A stretch of 64,000 nucleotides of DNA from Halothiobacillus sp. (GTDB lineage: Bacteria > Pseudomonadota > Gammaproteobacteria > Halothiobacillales > Halothiobacillaceae): the NCBI GenBank assembly GCA_016278265.1, contig JADQCE010000002.1, positions 1 to 64,000 of the forward strand. Reading direction: 5' to 3'. A model generated the notes under the pieces. That model was not told the DNA's origin. It worked only from the letters and a program-made list of their open reading frames with translations, and made no database searches. Each line of letters starts with the position of its first letter. Positions within the stretch are counted from its first letter, which is position 1. This document shows, one piece after another, positions 40,540-50,009 of this stretch. Both the position numbers and the translations under genes were made by a program.

Positions 40540-41900
40540 CCGCGCCCACGCAGAAACTCCACATCCTGGGCATCGCCGGCACCTTCATGGGCTCGCTGGC
40601 CCTGCTGGCTCGCGAGATGGGTTACCAGGTCTCCGGTCGCGACCACGCCATCTACCCACCGATGAGCGACCAGCTGGTCGCGGCGGGTATCGCGGTGGAA
40701 ACGGACATGGATGCGCCGCTGCCCGAGGATGCCGAGATCATCGTCGGCAACGTGATGCGCCGCGACATGCCGGTGATCGACCAGTTGCTCAATGGTTTCT
40801 ACCGTTTTCGGTCCGGGCCGCAATGGCTGGGTGAGGAAGTGCTTTCCCAGCGGTTCGTGCTAGCCGTCTCCGGTACCCACGGCAAGACCACCACCAGCTC
40901 GATGGTCGCGCACATCCTCGACGCGGTCGGGATGGCGCCCGGTTTTCTGATCGGTGGCGTGCCGGGTGGTTTCGGCGTCAGCGCCCGCCTGGGCGAGACG
41001 CCGTTTTTCGTCATCGAGGCCGACGAGTACGACACGGCCTTCTTCGACAAGCGCTCAAAATTCCTGCACTACCGGCCGCGTGGCCTGGTGATCAACAACC
41101 TCGAGTTCGACCACGCCGACATCTTTGATGATCTCGCCGCGATCGAGCGCCAGTTCGCGCACCTGCTCAGATTGGTGCCGGGGCAGGGCAAGGTGATCGC
41201 GCCGCTCGACGAGCCGGCGATCGACCGGGTGCTGGCCACGGGTGTCTGGTCGCCGGTCGAGCGCCTGGCCGAGCAGCCGACCGCCGGCGCCGACTGGTGG
41301 CAGGATCACGGAGAGCTGTTCTGCGAGGGCGCGCCGGTCGGCTACCTGCCGGACTCCATCCAGGGGGCGCACAACCGCCGCAACGCGATGGCCGCGGTGG
41401 CGCTGGCCCGCTTTGCCGGCGTGCCGGCCGCGGAGGGCCTGGCGGCGCTGGCGGATTTCGGCGGGGTCGCCCGGCGCCTCGAGTTCAAGGGCGAGGCCGG
41501 CGGGGTGCGCGTGATCGACGATTTCGCCCACCACCCGACCGCCATCGAGGCGACGCTCGCCGCCGTGCGCGAGCAGATGCCGGCCGAGGCCCGGCTGGTT
41601 GCCGTGCTCGACCCGCGCTCGAACACCATGCGTGCCGGCGTGCATGCCGGCCGGCTGGCCGGGGCCCTGGCGGCCGCCGACCGGGTGGTCGTGCACGCGC
41701 CGGACGATCTCGCCTTTGATCCGACAATCGCGCTCGCCGCTCTGGGCGAGCGCCTGACCGTGGCCGAGTCGGTCGACCAGCTGCTCGCGACCGTGATGGC
41801 CGACTGCCGTGAGGGCGACTGGGTGGTCTCGATGAGCAATGGCGGTTTCGGTGGCTTCCCGGCCCGGCTGGTCGAGTCGCTGCGCGAGGTGACGGCATGA
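40536..41900 (+). CDS. mpl: UDP-MurNAc:tripeptide ligase (Mpl)
   Basis: 454 residues, Mur ligase superfamily. It attaches recycled L-Ala-gamma-D-Glu-meso-DAP to UDP-MurNAc. The N-terminal LHILGIAGTFMGSLALLARE, the ATP loop VLAVSGTHGKTTTSSMVAHIL, FVIEADEYDTAFFDKRSKFLHYRP, LEFDHADIFDDL and DDFAHHPTAIEATL are all present; the last is an Mpl/MurC signature. It overlaps ubiX by 4 bp. With AmpG, AmgK and MurU it completes a recycling set in this window. Confidence 0.95.
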   Translation: MTAPTQKLHILGIAGTFMGSLALLAREMGYQVSGRDHAIYPPMSDQLVAAGIAVETDMDAPLPEDAEIIVGNVMRRDMPVIDQLLNGFYRFRSGPQWLGEEVLSQRFVLAVSGTHGKTTTSSMVAHILDAVGMAPGFLIGGVPGGFGVSARLGETPFFVIEADEYDTAFFDKRSKFLHYRPRGLVINNLEFDHADIFDDLAAIERQFAHLLRLVPGQGKVIAPLDEPAIDRVLATGVWSPVERLAEQPTAGADWWQDHGELFCEGAPVGYLPDSIQGAHNRRNAMAAVALARFAGVPAAEGLAALADFGGVARRLEFKGEAGGVRVIDDFAHHPTAIEATLAAVREQMPAEARLVAVLDPRSNTMRAGVHAGRLAGALAAADRVVVHAPDDLAFDPTIALAALGERLTVAESVDQLLATVMADCREGDWVVSMSNGGFGGFPARLVESLREVTA

Positions 41901-42526
41901 GGCGTCGCGTCGAGACCGAGCACGTCGTCCTGGCGATGACCGGCGCCTCGGGGTTGCCCTACGCGCTGCGCCTGCTCGAATGCCTGATCGCGGCGAATTG
42001 CCGGGTGAGCCTGATCGCCTCGAAGGCCGCCCATGCGGTAGCGGCGCTCGAGCTCGACGACCCCTTCCCGGCACGCCACGACGCGCTGGCCGCCGAACTG
42101 GGTGGGCGTTTCGGGGCCGCCGAGGGGCAGGTCAGGGGTTTTGCCCGCCAGGACTGGACCGCGCCGTTCGCCTCCGGCTCCAACCCGCCGGATGCCATGG
42201 TGGTCTGCCCCTGCACCACCGGCACGCTCGGCGCGATCGCCAATGGCCTGTCGGATTCCCTGATCGAGCGCACCGCCGATGTCTGTCTCAAGGAGCGTCG
42301 CGATCTGGTGATCGTGCCGCGCGAGGCTCCGCTGACGGCGATCGCGCTGAGGCAGATGACGCAGCTGGCCGAACTGGGCGCGGTAATCCTGCCGCCGTCG
42401 CCGGCCTTCTATCATCGCCCGCAGACGATCCAGGACCTGATCGATTTCACCGTCGCACGCATCCTCGACCAGATCGACGTGACGCACGACCTGCATGCCC
42501 GCTGGGGCGAGCGGGATGGCGAATGA
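41897..42526 (+). CDS. ubiX: Flavin prenyltransferase UbiX
   Basis: 209 residues. It prenylates FMN to make the cofactor of the UbiD decarboxylase in ubiquinone synthesis. The N-terminal LAMTGASGLPYALRLLECL (FMN phosphate loop), PCTTGTLGAIANGLSDSLIERTADVCLKERR, VPREAPLTAIALRQM and PAFYHRPQTIQDLIDFTVARILDQI match the family. Translation is coupled to mpl by a 4-bp overlap. ubiD is not in the window. Confidence 0.95.
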   Translation: MRRRVETEHVVLAMTGASGLPYALRLLECLIAANCRVSLIASKAAHAVAALELDDPFPARHDALAAELGGRFGAAEGQVRGFARQDWTAPFASGSNPPDAMVVCPCTTGTLGAIANGLSDSLIERTADVCLKERRDLVIVPREAPLTAIALRQMTQLAELGAVILPPSPAFYHRPQTIQDLIDFTVARILDQIDVTHDLHARWGERDGE

Positions 42527-42740
42527 TCGGCAGCGTCGTGCACGCCCTGATTGCGGATTCCCCTGGTTTCCCGGATTGCTCGGGTTGAATTCTCCGAGTG
42601 TGCCCTTACCTCGGGCGATTCGATCCCGGGCGCCGTGGCCCAGCGATGGCCCGGCGATCGGATAGCCCGTTTTCGTGACCCGGTGTCGCCGGGTCGACAT
42701 GCGGCCGGCCTGCGCGCCGGCATGATCCAAAGGTGTCTTT

Positions 42741-43118
42741 ATGACCGTTCAGACCGCGACTGCGGACAATCTCGAAGGCCTTCTCAAGGACAACGACATC
42801 CTGCTGCTGGATTTCTGGGCGCCTTGGTGCGGCCCGTGCCAGTCCTTCGGTCCGATTTTCGAGCAGGCCGCCGAGGCCAACCCCGAGGTGGGTTTCGCCA
42901 AGGTCAACACCGAGGAAGAGCAGGCGATCGCCGGGCATTTCCAGATCCGTTCGATCCCGACCCTGATGGTGTTCCGCGAGCAGATCCTGCTGTTCAACCA
43001 AGCCGGTGCCCTGCCGCGCAATGCCCTCGACGAGCTGATCACCAAGGTCAAGGACCTCGACATGGACGAGGTGCGCGCCGAGGTCGAGAAGGCCGAAGCG
43101 GAGTCCAAGGAGCAGTGA
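42741..43118 (+). CDS. Thioredoxin-domain protein
   Basis: 125 residues, no signal peptide, so cytoplasmic. Thioredoxin fold with the active site FWAPWCGPCQSFG (Cys30 and Cys33) and the cis-proline loop RSIPTLMVF. The C-terminus extends about 15 residues beyond a normal thioredoxin as a charged helix (MDEVRAEVEKAEAESKEQ). It may serve as a general disulfide reductant or a specialised one; E. coli Trx1-like features are otherwise intact. It stands between ubiX and an AEC carrier. Confidence 0.88.
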   Translation: MTVQTATADNLEGLLKDNDILLLDFWAPWCGPCQSFGPIFEQAAEANPEVGFAKVNTEEEQAIAGHFQIRSIPTLMVFREQILLFNQAGALPRNALDELITKVKDLDMDEVRAEVEKAEAESKEQ

Positions 43119-43155
43119 TCCGAACGGTTGACCGCCACGCGGCAGCGTTGCGCCT

Positions 43156-44070
43156 GTGATCTCGGTCATCCTGCAGATGGCCGGCACCATCGCGCTGGGG
43201 CACATCTGGCGCTACTTGCCGCTGGGTGGATGGACGGCCGACCGGGCGCGTGGTGCGCTGACCTCGTCGGTCTACTACCTGTTCCTGCCGGCACTGGTGT
43301 TCGCGGTACTGTGGCGTGCGCCGCTGGGCGTGGACACGCTGCGGATCGCCGGCACGGCCGCCGTGGCCGTGATCGGCTCGCTGGCGTTGATGTACGCCGT
43401 CGGGCGGCTGATGCCGTTGACCCGGCCGCAGTTCGGCGCGCTGTTGCTGGCAGCCAGCTTCCCCAACGCGACCTACATGGGGCTGCCGCTGCTCGATAGC
43501 CTGTTCGGCGATGCCGGGCAGGCGGTGGCCATTCAGTACGACCTGTTCGCCTGCACGCCGCTGCTGCTGTCGGTGGGGATTCTCCTCGCCGCGCGCTTCG
43601 GTGACAGCGAGGAGGAGGTGCACCCGCTCAAGACCCTGCTCAAGGTGCCACCGCTGTGGGCGGCGGTCGCCGGGGCCGGGTTGAACCTCGCCGGGGTGGG
43701 GCAGCCGGACTGGGCGGCCGAGTGGCTTGACCGTCTCGGCGCCGCCGTGGTGCCGATCATGCTGGTCGCGCTGGGCATGAGCCTGCGGCTGGAGACACTG
43801 ACCGGGCGGCAATTGCTGACCGTCAGCCCGGCGATCGCGATCCAGCTGTTGTGGATGCCGTTAATCGCGCTGGGCTTTGCGCTGATGGTCGGCACCAGCG
43901 GGCAGACGCTCACGGCGGTGGTGCTGGAAGGGGCGATGCCGGTGATGGTGCTCGGGCTGGTGCTCTGCGACCGATTCGGTCTCGACACCAATCTGTACGC
44001 GACCACGGCAAGCGCCTCGACCCTGCTGGCGCTGCTGACACTGCCGTTCTGGCATGGTGTGGCGATCTGA
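43156..44070 (+). CDS. AEC-family transporter
   Basis: 304 residues with about ten membrane helices of the auxin efflux carrier/malonate transporter family. Family-like features are SSVYYLFLPALVFAVLW near the start, the AASFPNATYMGLPLLDSLFG block and VVLEGAMPVMVLGLVLCDRFGLD near the end. Bacterial members carry malate, malonate or other anions; the substrate here is unknown. The start is GTG. It follows thioredoxin by 38 bp. Confidence 0.85.
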   Translation: MISVILQMAGTIALGHIWRYLPLGGWTADRARGALTSSVYYLFLPALVFAVLWRAPLGVDTLRIAGTAAVAVIGSLALMYAVGRLMPLTRPQFGALLLAASFPNATYMGLPLLDSLFGDAGQAVAIQYDLFACTPLLLSVGILLAARFGDSEEEVHPLKTLLKVPPLWAAVAGAGLNLAGVGQPDWAAEWLDRLGAAVVPIMLVALGMSLRLETLTGRQLLTVSPAIAIQLLWMPLIALGFALMVGTSGQTLTAVVLEGAMPVMVLGLVLCDRFGLDTNLYATTASASTLLALLTLPFWHGVAI

Positions 44071-44092
44071 ACCTTGAAGAGGACGACAACCG

Positions 44093-44659
44093 ATGAGTGA
44101 GACCCAACATAGCGAGGGCGCGACCATGCCGGTCGGGAAGGACAAGGTCGTGCGTGTCTTCCACGTGATGCGTGACGACGACGGCGCGATTCTCGCGGAC
44201 ACGCGCGTCGACGGCTTCGAATACATCCACGGTCACGGCAACCTGATTCCGGGGCTGGAGGTCGCGCTCGAGGGGCGCGCCGAGGGCGACGAGATCGAGG
44301 TGACCGTCGAGCCGGAACAGGCCTATGGTCTGCACGACGACGAAGGGGTGATCGAGGTGCCGCGCGAACGCATCGAGGCGCAGGCGGAGCTCGCCCCGGG
44401 CAATATGGTCGAGGCCCATGGCCCCGAGGGGCGCATCGAGATGCTGATCCTCGAAGTCGGTGACCAGACGGTGAAGGTCGATCTCAACCACCCGTTGGCC
44501 GGTTTTCGGCTGCACTTTGCCGCGCGAATCGGCCTGGTGCGCGAGGCGCATCCCGACGAGATCAAGCACGGCCGCGTCCATCCGGGGGGGCATCACCTGA
44601 TGACCAAAGATTCGTCGGTGCCCGATCTGCCGGACCAAGAGTCGAGCCAGGAGTCCTGA
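44093..44659 (+). CDS. slyD: SlyD-like FKBP-type peptidyl-prolyl isomerase
   Basis: 188 residues. FKBP core with VFHVMRDDDGAILADTR and YIHGHGNLIPGLEVALEGRAEGD, the inserted flap (EVTVEPEQAYGLHDDEGVIEVPRERI), and closing DLNHPLAGFRLHFAARIGLVREAHPDEIKHGRVH. SlyD proteins isomerise prolyl bonds, chaperone folding and bind nickel through a histidine-rich tail; here the tail is short (HPGGHHL), so metal storage is doubtful. GAGGA precedes the start. It overlaps the following peptidase gene by 1 bp. Confidence 0.88.
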   Translation: MSETQHSEGATMPVGKDKVVRVFHVMRDDDGAILADTRVDGFEYIHGHGNLIPGLEVALEGRAEGDEIEVTVEPEQAYGLHDDEGVIEVPRERIEAQAELAPGNMVEAHGPEGRIEMLILEVGDQTVKVDLNHPLAGFRLHFAARIGLVREAHPDEIKHGRVHPGGHHLMTKDSSVPDLPDQESSQES

Positions 44660-46446
44660 TGAGCCAGTCCGCTGCCGAGACCGCCGCCCGAGTCGAACCG
44701 TTCTATCGCATCGAGTTCTCTGGCCACCATAGCCGTTATCTCGACGTGACCCTGCGGCTGCCGTCATCGACCACCGGCTACCGACTCAGCCTGCCGGCGT
44801 GGATCCCGGGCAGCTATCTGGTGCGCGATTTTGCCCGCCACCTGGTGGGCAAGCATGCCGAGGACGCCCGCGGTCGGCGGGTGGCGATCACCCCGGTCGA
44901 CCAGCAGACCTGGGACCTCGCCGCCCACGACGAGCCGGTGGCGGTCCACTACCGGGTCTACTGCGCCGACTTCTCGGTGCGCAGCGCGCACGTGGATTCG
45001 AGCCATGTCTTCTTCAATGGCACCAGTGTCTTCCTGCGGGTGCATGGGGCCGAGCAGGCGCGCCACGAGGTCGTGATCGACGGCCGGGATCTGCCCGAGG
45101 AATGGCGCGTGGCGACCACCCTGCCGGCGATTGCCGTCGACGAGCGGGGCTTCGGTGACTTCGCTGCCGCCGGTTACGAGGCCTTGATCGACCACCCGGT
45201 CGAGATCGCCGATTTCGTCGAGCGCCAGTTCACCGCCGGTGGTGTGTTACATCGCATGGTGTTCACCAATGCCCTGCCCGAGACCGATTTCGACCGGATC
45301 GCCGCCGATGTCGCGCGCATCTGCGAGACCGAGATCGAACTGTTCGACGGCGCGCCGTTCGACGAATACCTCTTCCTGGTGGCCCTCGACGAGTCCGGTT
45401 TCGGCGGCCTGGAGCACCGTGACTCGACCGCGCTGATCTTCCCGCGTGCCTACCTGCCCTCGGTGACGGCCGGTGGGGTGAGCAAGGAATACCAGCGCTT
45501 TTTGAGCCTGTGTGCTCACGAGTATTTCCACAACTGGAACGTCAAGCGGATCCGCCCGGCGGCGTTCGCCGGCCTGCCGCTCGACCGCCCGGCGTACACG
45601 CGCCTGCTGTGGGTGTTCGAGGGTTTCACCAGTTACTTCGACGACTGGCTGGTGCGTCATGCCGGCCTGATCGACGAGACCCAGTACCTCGCCGCCCTGG
45701 AGGAAACCATCAATCGGGCCATGCGCGGCAAGGGCTGGTCGCGTCAGACGCTGGAGGAGTCGAGTTTCTACGCGTGGACGCGCTTCTACCAGCAGGACGC
45801 CAACGCGGTGAACGCGATCGTCAGCTACTACACCCGCGGCGCGATCGTGGCGCTGATGCTGGATCTGATGCTGCGCGAGCGCGGCGCGAGCCTGATGGAC
45901 GTGATGCGTCGTCTGTGGGAGCACCATGGCGAGGAGCCGCTGGTCGAAGGCGAGCGAGTCGAGGCGCTGATCGAAGAGGCGATGGGCGAACCGATGGGCG
46001 CGTTCTTCGACCGCGCCCTGCGTTCGACCGAGACGCTCGATGTCGCCGGGCTGCTGGCGCGTTTCGGCGTGGCCATGGTGCCCCGCGCCGAGCAGGGCGG
46101 GCCGGATGCTGGCCTTCGGGTCGATGAACGCGATCCGCAGGCGGCCCGCGTGGCGCTGGTGTTCGAGGATCGTCCGGGGGCGGCCGCGGGTCTCGCGGTC
46201 GACGATCGCATCATCGCGATCGATGGCTTTGCCGTGAACGGCGGTAACTGGGGCGAGCGCATCGCCCGCCACCGCACCGGCGACCGATTGGCCCTGCACG
46301 TCTTCCGCCAGGGACGGTTGCTGGAGATGACGCTGACGCTGGCGTCCGAGTGTCTCAACCAGCATCGCCTGGAGCGCGCCGCGGGGGACATCAAGACCGA
46401 GGCGCGTTTCGCCGAGTGGCTCGCCCCTCTCTCCGCGACCGGCTGA
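44659..46446 (+). CDS. M61-family metallopeptidase with PDZ domain
   Basis: 595 residues. The M61 (glycyl aminopeptidase-like) catalytic domain has the zinc motif CAHEYFHNWNVKRIRP and downstream Glu in LLWVFEGFTSYFDDWLV. The N-terminal beta domain contains SLPAWIPGSYLVRDFARH, typical of the family. A C-terminal PDZ domain occupies about residues 490-580 (AAGLAVDDRIIAIDGFAVNG, LALHVFRQGRLLEMTLTL). There is no signal peptide, so it is probably cytoplasmic. It is coupled to slyD and converges on motB with a 10-bp gap. Confidence 0.9.
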   Translation: MSQSAAETAARVEPFYRIEFSGHHSRYLDVTLRLPSSTTGYRLSLPAWIPGSYLVRDFARHLVGKHAEDARGRRVAITPVDQQTWDLAAHDEPVAVHYRVYCADFSVRSAHVDSSHVFFNGTSVFLRVHGAEQARHEVVIDGRDLPEEWRVATTLPAIAVDERGFGDFAAAGYEALIDHPVEIADFVERQFTAGGVLHRMVFTNALPETDFDRIAADVARICETEIELFDGAPFDEYLFLVALDESGFGGLEHRDSTALIFPRAYLPSVTAGGVSKEYQRFLSLCAHEYFHNWNVKRIRPAAFAGLPLDRPAYTRLLWVFEGFTSYFDDWLVRHAGLIDETQYLAALEETINRAMRGKGWSRQTLEESSFYAWTRFYQQDANAVNAIVSYYTRGAIVALMLDLMLRERGASLMDVMRRLWEHHGEEPLVEGERVEALIEEAMGEPMGAFFDRALRSTETLDVAGLLARFGVAMVPRAEQGGPDAGLRVDERDPQAARVALVFEDRPGAAAGLAVDDRIIAIDGFAVNGGNWGERIARHRTGDRLALHVFRQGRLLEMTLTLASECLNQHRLERAAGDIKTEARFAEWLAPLSATG

Positions 46447-46456
46447 GGCTCCACGC

Positions 46457-47296
46457 CTAGTCGATGGGCTGGCCGTCGAGCTGGGGCTTGTCGGCATCCG
46501 CCCACGCCGGGATCAAGGCGATTTCGACCCGGCGGTTGAGCGCGCGGGTGGCCTCGTTGTCGTTGGGCGCGATGGGGTTGTTCTCCCCCATGCCCCGCGC
46601 CGAGAGGCGATCGGCGTCGATGCCCTGATCGCGCAACGACATCAGCACGCTGACCGCCCGGGCCGCGGACAGGTCCCAGTTGGAACGGAATCGGCCCGAG
46701 CTGATCGGTACGTCATCGGTATAGCCGGTGACCACGATGCGGTCATCGCTATTCACCAGATCATCGGCGATCCGGTCGACGACCGGATCGAAGGCCCGCT
46801 GCATGTTGGCGCTGCCCGAGGGGAACGAGGCGTTTTCCTTGATGCGGATGATGACCGTGTCGTCGGTGGTCTCGATCTCGAGATCGCCAGCGGCGATGGC
46901 ATCACTCATGGTCGAGCGCAGCTCGGCGGCGCGTTCCTCGAGCTGGGCGCGACGCAGATCCTCCAGCGCGCGGTCGCTGTCCTCCCGAGTGTTTGCCGTG
47001 GGCGGGGCGTCGAGTTCGATCAGCTGGGTGGGAGGCGGTCCCTCGAGCGAGCTGTCGGGGTCGGCGGCCCCCGGGGCCAGTTCCATCACGGATTCCCCCG
47101 GGGCGGCCGGGCGTTCGGTGGGCAGGCTGCCGAAGGAGCTGCGCAGGGTCTCGGCGACGGCCTTGTAGCGCTCGACGTCGACCACCGAGATCGACAGCAT
47201 CAGCACGAAGAAGGTCAGCAGCAGCGTGACCATGTCGGCGTAGGTGGTCAGCCAGCCGCCGGAACTTCCGACCTTGCGTCGACGCCTGCGTGCCAT
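46457..47296 (-). CDS. motB: Flagellar stator protein MotB (PomB-like)
   Basis: 279 residues: a basic N-terminus (ARRRRRKVG), one membrane helix with the ion-binding Asp21 (TTYADMVTLLLTFFVLMLS), a Pro/Ala/Glu linker, and a C-terminal OmpA-like domain binding peptidoglycan (ASFPSGSANMQRAFDP, VVTGYTDDVPISSGRFRSNWDLSAARAVSVL, LSARGMGENNPIAPND, NRRVEIALIP). It forms the stator with MotA just upstream. The rest of the flagellar genes are not in the window. Confidence 0.92.
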   Translation of the reverse strand: MARRRRRKVGSSGGWLTTYADMVTLLLTFFVLMLSISVVDVERYKAVAETLRSSFGSLPTERPAAPGESVMELAPGAADPDSSLEGPPPTQLIELDAPPTANTREDSDRALEDLRRAQLEERAAELRSTMSDAIAAGDLEIETTDDTVIIRIKENASFPSGSANMQRAFDPVVDRIADDLVNSDDRIVVTGYTDDVPISSGRFRSNWDLSAARAVSVLMSLRDQGIDADRLSARGMGENNPIAPNDNEATRALNRRVEIALIPAWADADKPQLDGQPID

Positions 47297-47299
47297 GGC

Positions 47300-48055
47300 T
47301 CAGTCGTCCTCCTGGCGCTCGCGGCTGGGCAGGAACGTCTCGAGCAGCCCGCGCAGGATGCGTGGGTTGATGCCGTCCTGGATGCCGCGAATGCCTTCCA
47401 GTATCAGGCGCTGCTCGCGTGATTCCTGCGTGGAGCGCATCTGCAGCTTGGTCATGATGGGTAAGGCGATCGCCTGTGCGATCAGTGCGCCGTAGAACGT
47501 CGTCAGCAGGGCGGTGGCCATTGCCGGGCCGATGCTCGACGGGTCATCGAGTGCGCTGAGCATCTGCACGAGACCGACCAGGGTCCCGATCATCCCCATC
47601 GCCGGGGCGACGTCGTAGATGCTCTTGAACATCTGCACGCCGCCGTCGTGGCGTTCCTCGGAGAGCTCGATGTCGCGGTCGAGCGTGCGCTCGATCACCT
47701 CCATGGGTTGGCCGTCGACGATCATGCGCACGCCCTTTTCCATGAACGGATGGCTGATTTCCTGATCCTCAAGGGCCAGGGCGCCGTCGTGACGCGCGAC
47801 CTGTGCCAACTCCTCGATCTCGTCGACCAGCCCGGTGAGGCTGTGTTGCCGGTCGATGAAGGCCTGCTTGATCACGCCAAACGACTGAACGAACTGGCGG
47901 AACGTGATCATTGCCAGGGTGATCGACAGGGTGCCGCCAATCACGATCAGCGCGCCGGGGATGCTGATGAATCCGAGCGGGTACTGCCCGAGTCCAATCG
48001 CGAGGATCACGACGGACAGTGCGGCGACGATGCCGATGATGGTTGCTTTGTCCAA
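47300..48055 (-). CDS. motA: Flagellar stator protein MotA (PomA-like)
   Basis: 251 residues with four membrane helices. The N-terminal DKATIIGIVAALSVVILAIGLG, ISIPGALIVIGGTLSITLAMITF, the cytoplasmic charged loop, and the conserved PAMGMIGTLVGLVQML and ALLTTFYGALIAQAIALPI blocks match the PomA/MotA family. The N-terminus and spacing look more like PomA, which would mean a sodium-driven motor; that is inferred. It precedes motB by 3 bp. Confidence 0.9.
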   Translation of the reverse strand: MDKATIIGIVAALSVVILAIGLGQYPLGFISIPGALIVIGGTLSITLAMITFRQFVQSFGVIKQAFIDRQHSLTGLVDEIEELAQVARHDGALALEDQEISHPFMEKGVRMIVDGQPMEVIERTLDRDIELSEERHDGGVQMFKSIYDVAPAMGMIGTLVGLVQMLSALDDPSSIGPAMATALLTTFYGALIAQAIALPIMTKLQMRSTQESREQRLILEGIRGIQDGINPRILRGLLETFLPSRERQEDD

Positions 48056-48265
48056 GGGGTTCCTCAGCTGTTCGTCCCGTAATGAAGCATGGTCCGGGAT
48101 GAAGTCGATCGGATTATCCGGGCGGACTCGTTCTGCCGGCCCGAGCCAGTATAATCGGGCCCATTCCGCAAAACTTGAGGGTGCCGGCGCTCAATTGCCA
48201 CTCTGGCGCGCATTGGCGGTCATACTCTGGCACGATCCTCTTGCCCGTTTTTGCCGGGGTCTGTC

Positions 48266-49093
48266 ATGCATCGCAATCTAGCGCTCGATTTCGACCCGCT
48301 TGCCCGGCAGTTGCGGCGACTGGCCGCGCGCCAGGGTTGGGTGATGGCTGCCGAGGCCTGTGTCGACTCCACCAATGAGCGCGTGCGCGCCCTGGTTGAA
48401 TCGCTGGATGGCGGCGCTCAGGATCCCGTCGTGTTTCTGGCGGGCGAGCAGACCGCCGGGGTCGGTCGTCGTGGGGCGCATTGGCTGAGCGCGCCGGGCG
48501 ACGGTCTTTGGTTCTCGCTGGTCGTCCCGGCCGGTCTGGAGTTCCCCGAGGCCCCGCCGGGGCTCGCGCTGGCCGCGCGGCTGTCACGGGTGTTGCAAGG
48601 GCAGGGCGTGTCGGTGACCGTCAAGTGGCCCAACGACCTGTATCTCAATGCAGGCAAACTCGGCGGGCTGATGATCGAGCGGTGTCGTCTTGGCGGCGAG
48701 GTCTGCTGGCTGGCAGGGGTTGGGATCAACTGGCGGCACCCGGCCGGCCCACTGGACGCGGAGTATCGGGCCTCGGCTATCAGCGAGGCGGGGAGCGGCC
48801 GGCAGGGTGATTCCATTGCGCTGGCATTGGCGCTGATCGAGGCGGCGGTCACCTTGATGGCCCGTCCCGCCGACTGGCCGGCCGAGATGGCACACCTGTC
48901 ACGAATGCATTGCGGATTTGGCAAGCCGGTGGCGGTTGAGCGAGGCAATCGTGTCTGCAAGACCGGCATCGCCGGCGCAATCCGTCCCGATGGCGATCTC
49001 GAGATCCACTTGCCCGATGGGCGCATGACTCGGGCGGGGGCGCATGATCGGGTGCGCGTGCTGGCCGAGCGCACCGGGCACGACTCATATTGA
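48266..49093 (+). CDS. birA: Biotin--protein ligase (BirA)
   Basis: 275 residues. It joins biotin to acetyl-CoA carboxylase through biotinyl-AMP. The catalytic core shows DSTNERVRALVE, AGEQTAGVGRRGAHWLSAPGDGLWFSLV (the GRGRRG-like loop reads GVGRRGAHW), TVKWPNDLYLNAGKLGGLMIE and WLAGVGINWR. The N-terminal winged helix of E. coli BirA is missing: only about 40 residues precede the core, so it should not repress a bio operon. The start at 48266 is used because it is the first ATG leading into the core. Confidence 0.9.
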   Translation: MHRNLALDFDPLARQLRRLAARQGWVMAAEACVDSTNERVRALVESLDGGAQDPVVFLAGEQTAGVGRRGAHWLSAPGDGLWFSLVVPAGLEFPEAPPGLALAARLSRVLQGQGVSVTVKWPNDLYLNAGKLGGLMIERCRLGGEVCWLAGVGINWRHPAGPLDAEYRASAISEAGSGRQGDSIALALALIEAAVTLMARPADWPAEMAHLSRMHCGFGKPVAVERGNRVCKTGIAGAIRPDGDLEIHLPDGRMTRAGAHDRVRVLAERTGHDSY

Positions 49094-49118
49094 ACGTTTT
49101 AAGGAAGGCCTGACCTAA

Positions 49119-49973
49119 GTGAACTGTTACATCGATGCAGGCAACAGCCGGATCAAGGCACATCTTGCCCGTCGCAGCCAGAAGACCGTCGAGCCGGCCA
49201 TCATCGAATGGCCGGCCGCCAACGAGTCGGATCCCGTCGGTGCGTTGGCGACCCAACTCGAGCCATTGCTGGTGGATGAGAAGGGTCGGTCGCCAAAGCA
49301 GGTCGTGCTGGCCTCGGTGGTCGAGCCGCGTCGTCGCGACTGGCTGGAGACGGCGATCGCCGAGGTCTGTCCGCAGGCGGAATGTCGTTGGCTCGAGGTG
49401 CCGGGCAAGTGCTGCCATGTCCGTGTCGCTTACCAGTCGCCCGCCGAACTCGGTATCGACCGCTTCTGCGCCATGATCGAGGCGAATGACCGCCATGCCG
49501 AGCGGCCGCTGGCCGTCATCAACGCGGGCACCGCGATCACCCTGGATGTGCTCGCCGCCGACGGTCTGCACCTCGGTGGTCTGATCCTGCCGGGCTGGCG
49601 GGCCCAGTTGGAGGCCTTGCGTTCGGCGGCGCCCGCGCTGGGGCCCGCGATCGAATCGTTGCAACGCGGCGATGCGTCCCCCGAGTCGCAAGACGCAAAT
49701 GCGTCGGTTCCCGAAGCGACGCGACGGCTGGGCCTGGCGACCGATACCGCGACGGCGATCGAGCTGGGTCGTCACTGGATGATTGCCGCCGGCGTGAACC
49801 AAATGCTGTCCGTCTGGCAGGAGCGACTTGGCGACGAGGCGACGCTGCTGGCCGTGATCGCCGGCGGGGATGCCGAACGGCTTGCCGAGCTGATCGATCC
49901 GGCGTTCGAACGTTGCCTGGAACGCGATCTGGTGCTGTCCGGGGTGATTCGTCTGGCGCGGGCGCGTCGCTAA
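49119..49973 (+). CDS. coaX: Type III pantothenate kinase
   Basis: 284 residues with a GTG start. ASKHA fold: CYIDAGNSRIKAHLA (phosphate loop), ELGIDRFCAMIEAN, INAGTAITLDVLAADGLHLGGLILPG and VIAGGDAERLAELI. It makes 4'-phosphopantothenate for coenzyme A and replaces CoaA in many bacteria. It lies 25 bp after birA, the common birA-coaX pairing, and just upstream of the tRNA-tufB operon. Confidence 0.92.
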   Translation: MNCYIDAGNSRIKAHLARRSQKTVEPAIIEWPAANESDPVGALATQLEPLLVDEKGRSPKQVVLASVVEPRRRDWLETAIAEVCPQAECRWLEVPGKCCHVRVAYQSPAELGIDRFCAMIEANDRHAERPLAVINAGTAITLDVLAADGLHLGGLILPGWRAQLEALRSAAPALGPAIESLQRGDASPESQDANASVPEATRRLGLATDTATAIELGRHWMIAAGVNQMLSVWQERLGDEATLLAVIAGGDAERLAELIDPAFERCLERDLVLSGVIRLARARR

Positions 49974-50009
49974 CCCTGCCGCCATCGGTACGCCGGCGCA
50001 CCGAACGGC

